Origin: Coprinopsis marcescibilis
Taxonomy: Eukaryota > Basidiomycota > Agaricomycetes > Agaricales > Psathyrellaceae
DNA length: 64,000 nucleotides
NCBI GenBank assembly: GCA_004369085.1
Contig: ML210165.1
Location: 186,001-250,000, forward strand
Direction: 5' to 3'
Position numbers and translations under genes: made by a program. Below the pieces are notes generated by a model that worked only from the letters and a program-made list of their open reading frames with translations, was not told where the DNA came from and made no database searches. Positions 57,014-64,000 of the stretch are shown piece by piece (position 1 is the stretch's first letter; every line of letters begins with the position of its first letter).

Positions 57014-58783
57014 ATGCGGCCGCAACAACTTCAAACCAATTCTGTCTGGACGCCCATTACATTGCCTTGCGGTCGCACTGTTCGTAACAGACTTGCAAAG
57101 GTATGCCCAGTTACATATTTGTCCAGTGCACATCCAACTTTGGCATAGGTCGCACTCTATGAGCATCTTGCCGTTTTCAACGGTGGTCCTCCGAATGACT
57201 ATCATTTCGCCTTGTACTCCGAGTGGGGAAGACACGACTGGGGCATGATCTTCACTGGAAATGTCCAGGTGTCCAGTGACCACCTCACCTTTGGGCGCGA
57301 CATTACTGTTCCGGATGAAATCACGGATGAGGCCCTGGCACCATACAAACAATTAGCGGTGCTCATGCAGGGCAGTGGCGTTTCCGCCGAGCAGCCCTCT
57401 CGTGCTTTGGCCATTGCCCAGCTCAGCCACACCGGAAGGCAGTCTCTCAACTTTCTTGGGGGCAGAGGTCTTCAACCACCACTGGGAGTGAGCCCAGTTC
57501 GTGTTGGCGCAGACGTGGCCTCACCTGGGCTCTTTTCGGAAGGACTCTATCGGGTCCTCTTCTCCGTGCCAAAGGAAATGTCCCTGGACGACATCGAGCA
57601 TGTAATTTCGCGCTTCGTGCATGGAGCCCGAGTCGCACACTTGTCAGGGTTTGACGGCGTTGAAATTCACGCTGCGCACGGATGTAAGCTCCTTCATCCT
57701 CATCAAACTAACCTTTGAATGCACTGTGCTCATTCCCGGCGCCCTTTCAGACCTCCTTGCACAGTTCATCTCACCAAAGGTATGCAACTTTACCTTAGCG
57801 ACCGCGTTTCAAGAATATCAGATCTTCTAATAGTGCCGTTAACAGTCAAATCATCGCAAGGATGAGTTTTCTCTCGAACATGGGGATGACCTCCGGGTTT
57901 TGCGCACAGTTGTCTCGCGAATAAGAGAGGCCGTGCCAGCTGATTTCGTCCTTGGCATTAAACTTAACGTTGCGGACTATTCGGGGACACAGTCGCTATC
58001 AGACAAGGAAACCAGAGTCTTGAGTCACATCCGCGCCATAGCACAATGGGGTGGGGTGGATTTCATCGAAATGAGCGGCGGCGACTATGAAAGCCCAGGC
58101 AGGTTTTCATCATCGGAACACTCGCACAACAAACTAACCGTCTCTGCACAGACTTCATTTCAGGACCAAAGTCTGACAGACAGGCCTTCTTTTCGCGGAT
58201 GTCACAAAAGTGTATGGAGGTGCTCGAAGAGATGCCCCGAACCATCAGCTCCCCGCCGCTCCCTCTCGTCATGCTAACCGGAGGTCTGCGAACGCCTGCT
58301 CTTATTGACTCCGCCCTTTCCAACAAGCATGCACAGCTTGTTGGTATTGGGCGCCCGGCGGTGGTGTGTCCAAACTTACCCACTGTTCTTCGAGAAATGG
58401 GAGACGACTCCAGCAAGTGGCCCAACACCTTGTTCGCGCCCGAACCCAGCCTCAGCAGGCCCAAGCTCTTTGAGCTGCCCGGCTTTAACAGGGTGTGGAA
58501 TTCCCTTCCTAGGATTTCATTGATCGGGGCCGGTGTCAATGTATCCTGGTACGAAGTCTCTCTTCGATACCTTGCGGAGAAGGTTTGGGATCCCAAGAAG
58601 ACATATCCAGACTACAGCGTCGGTGCTTTCGGTGGTCTCATCTACATGTGGACATTCACTGTCACGAAACCTGCGACGAAGAGTCAGAGGCCGGAGTCTT
58701 CCGCTCTGTACCTGTCGCTGCAGTCCATTTTCTTCCTCGCGGTGTTTTCATTCGCCGGTTCCTATTTGTTTGGTCAGCGGTAA
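57014..58783 (+). CDS. Old Yellow Enzyme-family NAD(P)H:flavin oxidoreductase with C-terminal membrane segment
   Basis: Exon 1 is 57014-57100, exon 2 starts at 57149, and later exons run to 58783. Motifs of the FMN-binding (beta/alpha)8 barrel: RTVRNRLAK, YSEWGRHDWGMIFTGNVQV, AQLSHTGRQ, FDGVEIHAAHGYLLAQFISP, DFVLGIKLNVADY, FIEMSGGDYESP and LVMLTGGLRTPALIDSAL. The VEIHAAHG histidine pair and HTGRQ are the usual substrate and flavin contacts. These enzymes reduce activated alkenes or related electrophiles. After the barrel the protein continues with FGGLIYMWTFTV and a hydrophobic segment (ALYLSLQSIFFLAVFSFAGS) close to the C-terminus, suggesting a tail anchor. The physiological substrate is unknown. 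Confidence 0.9.
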
Positions 58784-58964
58784 TGGAAAGGGGGAGGCGC
58801 CCCATGCGGCTGCACTGGCTGTTGGAACCAACGATTATTCGCATTGGACGATCGTTTTGTTGTGAGAACTTTGCCTATTACATATGCTCTACAATGTACG
58901 GGAATGGGTATCTTACTAGTACGGTATCGGTAGTCTATCCACACGCCGATTCTGATTAGATAGG

Positions 58965-60349
58965 TCATGCTTTGGAAGGGTGCCATTTGAACGCCTGTGT
59001 TGTGTCGTCAATGACCGTCTTCCAACACTAGGAACTGGCTAGAGCACTCACCACTCGTTCAACTTTGGTCCTGGCGTACTTTCGGAACGCCTGTATATCC
59101 CCGGTGTAATAAATCCGGCCACTGACGAGGGCAGTCATGACCTCGATGTAGTCTATGATACCAACAAAGGTCATCAGAAATTCCAAAGGGAGCGATGAAC
59201 CACATGCTCACTGTCGTCTTTGTTAACCCATTGGACCTCAATTTCTTCGCTATCGGGGTTATACGAGAACTGTAAAGCAGGACACCGTGCTGAGCGCTCA
59301 GCGCTCGGACTTTGCAAGACACGCGAGGTACAACTTACGACATTCGTTTCATATAGAACAGCTTCTCTCAGGCGTAGGTCTTGGTCATCGCGATGACGAG
59401 CAGTCGGTCTTGAGCCGGGAATAGCTGACACGGATAGCAGGCGCCAGTGTCAACGCAAAGGACATTGTATGATACCGCAAGTAGCAACTCACTGGAAAAT
59501 CTGATATGCCCAGCAAGATGGAAGCTACACAAAGTGTTGGGACCGGTTAATCAACATCCTCGAAAGGCTTCTTGACATCGAAAAAGATGAAATAACACAC
59601 TTCTTTGACATGGGAGCAAGGTCGGAGCCAAAGGGGTCAGTTGAAATAGCCATGCGTTCGTCAGAATCCTGTTCACGACAAATTTACGATCAGAATCAAT
59701 TAAGGAAGAAGGGTAGGCAGATTGAATAGATGATCTTTGCCATACTAGCGTGTTGTCCATGGCTCGTAAAGGAGCAACCACTCACCACGACGAGAATTTC
59801 CATAGAGGGAGCAGAGAGGTTAAACCCGTACAGGACGGCCTCCTTGACATCCTTCGCGAGCTTGTGGCAAGCAAGATACCCTAGCAAAGGACCCTCTACA
59901 TCCACTTTGTGGATTCCAATGTTTCCCTTATACGCCAACCTAGCAACAGTTGGATGTGTCGGTGATTTACAGGCCGTACTTCGTGTGCAAATCATATGCT
60001 GTCACTACTCACGTTTGAGGGATCGACTGGCCGTGGCCTGAGGACACAGGGGTGTCAGTGCGCAGCTCCGAGTCGTTCACGGCGAATAAGCAAAGAGTCC
60101 ACACTCACCTATAGCCGTCTGTGCATTATCTGGGAACGCAAGGACCCGAACATCATTGGTCTCCCGGTCAAGCGAGTCATTGAGCGCAAGCCGTTGCTTA
60201 TGCATCCTCAGCTTAGGAGTGGTACCCCTATTCGCTTCTGAAGCAGAATAAGGCGAATGTTCCGTAAAATCGACTAGTCCGTATACTGCTCCGATCCCCA
60301 GGACTAGCAGAACGGTAAATAAGGCATAGAGTCTCGGGATAGACCTCAT
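58965..60349 (-). CDS. Unknown single-pass membrane protein
   Basis: Nine exons join in phase by hand to about 266 residues. Exon 1 begins MRSIPRLYALFTVLLVLGIG, an N-terminal membrane or signal-anchor segment; exon 2 is 25 nt (60013-60037). Later pieces read LAYKGNIGIHKVDVEGPLLG, KDVKEAVLYGFNLSAPSMEI, DSDERMAISTDPFGSDLAPM, FHLAGHIRF, RPTARHRDDQDLRLREAVLY and FSYNPDSEEIEVQWVNKDDN. It closes ALVSGRIYYTGDIQAFRKYA and AFKWHPSKA. The ordered body, consistent phases and lack of low complexity support a real conserved gene, but I do not recognise the family. A mitochondrial inner-membrane or ER location is possible from the N-terminus. Confidence 0.65.
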
Positions 60350-61290
60350 TGCTGCAGAGGATTTGCCAGCAGGGCACCTGTGTGGGTTCTAGAGGGAGAC
60401 AAGAAGAGTATAGTTTCTTGATTTGTTCACGAGGACTGACATCCAAATGACATCTGGAATGTTTGTTCGGCTGTTACGAGAGAGCAAATTACTTTTGTCG
60501 CAGACATATTAAGCTGATGGTGCCTTCTAATGACCCCTGATGGGACTCGGGAGCTGGTGTTAGACGCCCATCATTGAGTGGCGATGTGCCTTTCCGGCAA
60601 CCGCACCGATCATCTCCCTTTTGCCAAGCTTACTCGTGAGACATACGAATCTCATCTGAATTTATCGGGAATCCTGTTTCCTTGTTGGGAGAGCTTGGAA
60701 GGCAGACATTCGATCAAATTAAGGCTCTCAAAAAACCCGTACTCTCCCGTACTGCACACGACCTGGCGGATTTGACAGGTTGACCCCCTTTTACCCTGAA
60801 CTACCTGACTGACGAAATACGAACAGCTCATTGGCGTTAGCATGGTCACTGCACGTATGCGAATGAACTTCAATGAGGAACTTGGCCACAGCCGAGGAAG
60901 AACTACCAGTAACCATTCAATACGGTAGACTGGGAAACCAATTTAAGCAGGAAACCCTTGGCTAACTCTAATCAGACACCCCTATGTAGTGACTAGTCAC
61001 ACTGGCGTTGTCGACGTGAGGACGTAGGAGCAGAGATAGACTGTATGTACTAAGAACAGTATCTTGAAGATGCGCGTGCTAAGTAAAAGCATTATGTCGT
61101 TAGACGCCCGTCGGGTCGCGATTTACGTTGCTGGCAGGCGCATCGATCGCCCTACTACCATGCGTGTTCACGCAACATGTAAACCTCAACTGAATTCATC
61201 AAAATATCGTTCTTTCCCGTATAAAAAAGTAGAGAATCAATGCAAATTGGGGTTTTAAACAAGATAGTATACATCGTACCGCATAGACAA
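60350..61290. other. Intergenic region
   Basis: 941 nt between two minus-strand genes: promoter of the 60349 gene and 3' UTR of the CoA-transferase. No gene recognised; short frames only. Confidence 0.5.
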
Positions 61291-63382
61291 CTATGAGAAG
61301 GTGCCAATGTGGCTCCTAACTTTGAAGTCGGCATCTGTCTTCGCCCTGACCTCTTCAACAGTAACTCCCTCGGCAAGGTCAATGAGGATCAACTCTCCAG
61401 CAGCACGGTCAACATCAAAGGCAGCCAGCTCAGTGATGATGGTGCTGACAGCCCTGGGACCGGTCAAGGGCAACGAGCACGTCTTTAGAATCTTCGGCTG
61501 CCCCTTCCTCGAGCAGTGTTCCAAAACGGCAATAACCTTGGTCTTGTCAGGATTGGACACGAGGTCCATGGCACCTCCGATACCTGGGAAAGCGTGAGTG
61601 GAGGAGAGGTTATAATTAACTTCGGAGAAATAGAAGTTTGAGGAAGAGGCTGAGCGTACCCTTGAGCAGCTTCCCTGGAATCATGAAGTTGGCAATATCA
61701 CCGGCTTGTGAGACTTCCATGGCCTGGATTTTTAGGTCAGGCGGCGGCTGGGATGAACTTGAGAAAGTGCATACCCCAAGGACAGCAATATCGACGTGGC
61801 CGCCTCGAATCATGGCGAAAGATTCGCTGGAATCTGAAGTGCGGAGGAAATGAGGCCACAGAAGAGATGGAACAACGGATAGACAACCGTACCAAATACA
61901 GAGGCACCAGGAATCAAAGTCACAGTCTCCTTTCCAGCGTTTATAAGATCTCTGAAAAGCAGTCAGAGGTTAGCCACGAGGAGGTGTATATAAGGGCATA
62001 CGGGTCAAGCTGCTTCTCGGTGGGGTATGGTCCCATTCCAAGAATACCGTTCTCGCTTTGCCACCAAACCTTGACATCAGGGGCAAGATATTCAGGGATC
62101 AAAGTTGGAATACCAATTCCGAGATTGGCATAAAATCCATCCTTAAACTCCTTTGCAGCACGCCTAGCGATTCTCTGTCGGATGGCCAGAGCAACGGCTT
62201 TCTCTGGTGAAAGACTGCTGTCTTCCTTTCCTGACTTTGCAAGGGTGTAGATTTCGATGTGCTTGGGCACAGTCGCGGGGACGACTCGGTCAACGTAAAT
62301 GCCAGGCAAGTGGATAGAATTCGGGGACAATTCTCCAACTGGGACAATGCGTTCTGCCTAGACGAAGAATGAGTTTGAAGTAATAAAATGGAAGCATATG
62401 AAAAAGTACCTCAACAATGGTCACTTTGGCATTCTTGCCCATAGGGGTGCTAAAGTTCTGTGATGCGTATCGGAAAACAACGTTTCCGGCCTCATCAGCC
62501 TTCCAGGCGTGAATGAAAGCAACGTCTCCTGCAAGGGCAGTTTCAAGGATGTACCTGCGACCATTGATGACGCGACCCTCTTTGGGGATGCCTTCTAGGG
62601 CAACACCATTTGCTGCGCCACCCTCATTGTATCGTTGGGGAATTGATCCCTCTTCGATAGCAGTGGAAGCTCCAGTTGGCGTGAAAAAGGCGGGGATACC
62701 AGCTGCATGTGCACGAAGACGTTCTGCAAGGGTTCCTTGAGGAACTAGTTCCAAGGTGATCTCGCCTTTGAGATACTTGCTCTCAAAGTTCTTGTTACTA
62801 CGGTGTCTGTGGTGAGCCCTAGCCCTCGGGAACGAGATAGGACAACGAACCTTCCTGGATAAGAAGCAATGATCTTGGAAAGTTGGTTGGTATTCAGGAG
62901 CTTGTCTGTTTGAAACGGAATAAGTTTAACTATAACTATGCGTTATGACAGGATACCCACCAAGCCCCGAGTCATAGTTTCCTGCGTTATTGGATACGCC
63001 TGTCAGGTTAGTGACATCCTTGCGTTTGGCTAAGGCCCCCAGAAGGGTGTCTACGGGAAAGACAATAAGCAGGCGGGTTTACCCTCGTGATAACAATGCT
63101 ATTGACCTGGAATTCCAGCAGCACCAAAACCTGGCAAAGCGACGTGCTTCAGTAGGGAGTTGCCTCACAAAATTGGTCCCACTCACCTCCACACAGTAGG
63201 ACATCCCCCGACTTGATATCTGCTACGGCTTCTTCCGCAGAATCCCATACTTTCGATTTCCGAGGGGTATTGGTCTTGGATGCGATACTTGAGTTCCGGC
63301 GGCTGTACAGCTGAATTCCGATAGGCCGCAGGGGCTGTCTAGCTGAGCGAATCGTATGCCTGCATATCCAGATGCTCTTCAT
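61291..63382 (-). CDS. OXCT1: Succinyl-CoA:3-ketoacid CoA-transferase, mitochondrial
   Basis: The ATG at 63382 gives a typical mitochondrial presequence ([20 protein letters not shown], then [10 protein letters not shown]). An in-frame ATG at 63493 would add 37 residues and is less likely. The alpha-type half has [56 protein letters not shown] and [14 protein letters not shown]. The beta-type half has [18 protein letters not shown] and [13 protein letters not shown] with the catalytic Glu. [15 protein letters not shown] and [18 protein letters not shown] follow, and it ends SHIGTFS. The enzyme transfers CoA between succinyl-CoA and acetoacetate, linking ketone-body/acetoacetate use to the TCA cycle; in fungi it may also act on acetate or propionate. 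Confidence 0.95.
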
Positions 63383-63907
63383 GACTGGTGAGTGGGGTAT
63401 CGATGGTCGAGAACGAGAGAAAGAAGCCACTGTTCCTGGGGAGATCAACAGTCTGGGTTCATATAACAGTCCAGACGGTTGTCCGCGGGGCAAGAAGACA
63501 AGTTAAAGGGAACAAATGCCCCAACTAGTTTATGGATAGCACCCGGCGGGGAATCCGGACCTTGCAAGTGGTGTGCTCTTGACCAGACGTTACTAAACCC
63601 CTTGACATGCCGGTACTAATAATGTCTTGAAGACCTTCTTTAGAAATAAATTCCATGATGTGCTGTCAGTTTTGTTGGAATGGAAAAATGGTATTGCAGA
63701 AAGAGAACTCTGACCGGACTGGAGTAACCCTCTCTGCTCCCTGATTGGCAACGGGAAGCGGAGCATGCGGGCCGCGACTCCGGCGGCGGCAAACAACGCG
63801 TCCACACAGTCGGTGCGCGTTACCACGGCTGTCTACGCAATTCAACAACCTACCACCATCTACTCTCACTTTACGAGCTCTCCAGGCTTCGAGAATAACA
63901 CATAACA
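63383..63907. promoter_or_regulatory. Divergent promoter region
   Basis: 525 nt between divergent starts (63382 minus and 63908 plus). No element recognised with confidence. Confidence 0.4.
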
Positions 63908-64000
63908 ATGGCGGATTGGGCTGTAGACTCAAACGAGGCAGTCACCCTATCTCTTGGTGAGTTCATACCAAGTTCTACGTGGTTTCTCATAAATTGTAAC
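63908..64000 (+). CDS. First exon of an unidentified gene, cut by window end
   Basis: ATG at 63908 in a good context (ACACATAACAATGGCG) opens MADWAVDSNEAVTLSL, and a GTGAGTTC donor follows at about 63957. The rest lies beyond the window, so the product cannot be named. Confidence 0.5.
   Translation, partial: MADWAVDSNEAVTLSLGEFIPSSTWFLINCN

Overview
The window looks like a gene-dense nuclear segment of a filamentous basidiomycete, most likely a wood- or litter-decaying agaricomycete. The evidence is many short GT-AG introns (mostly about 45-65 nt), several micro-exons, closely spaced genes on both strands, a secreted GH6 cellobiohydrolase, and secreted DUF1996 proteins. No bacterial operons, phage genes, CRISPR arrays or convincing tRNA genes are seen. 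Exon models were made by hand from splice signals, reading phase and family conservation. Start and stop positions are firm for most genes; internal joins are given where I worked them out.

Left part (1-16.3 kb): a POL5/MYBBP1A-type nucleolar protein (-), a small conserved hypothetical (-), a Bre2/Ash2 COMPASS subunit (+), a large PhoD-like metallophosphatase (-) and a single-exon disordered protein (+). From about 16.3 to 22.5 kb lies a gene-poor stretch with one long unassigned ORF and a perfect hairpin. From 22.5 to 32.3 kb comes a compact housekeeping block: endonuclease III (+), PP4 regulatory subunit 2 (-), a PAP2 lipid phosphatase with two 12-nt exons (+), an RG-rich probable rRNA-processing protein (-), eIF1 (+) and the tri-snRNP 27K protein (-).

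Middle (33-53 kb): three closely related DUF1996 genes (two -, one +) that share a 5-nt internal exon and a conserved core promoter. They enclose a beta-lactamase-like gene whose SxxK motif reads S-M-T-R, a tandem-RRM protein, nuclear cap-binding CBP20, proteasome ATPase RPT3, a membrane-anchored MSC7-type aldehyde dehydrogenase with its own 5-nt exon, and a GH6 cellobiohydrolase. The secreted genes probably serve plant-polymer attack or the cell surface; the genes between them are ordinary nuclear and proteasome functions.

Right part (53-64 kb): a small coiled-coil protein (+), an SMI1/KNR4 cell-wall regulator (-) divergent from an Old Yellow Enzyme-like oxidoreductase with a C-terminal membrane segment (+), an unknown single-pass membrane protein (-), succinyl-CoA:3-ketoacid CoA-transferase (-), and the first exon of a gene cut by the window end (+).

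The most striking feature is the density of micro-exons: 5 nt in three DUF1996 paralogues and in the aldehyde dehydrogenase, 9 nt inside the PhoD metal-binding motif, 12 nt twice in the PAP2 gene, and an 8-nt terminal coding piece in RPT3.
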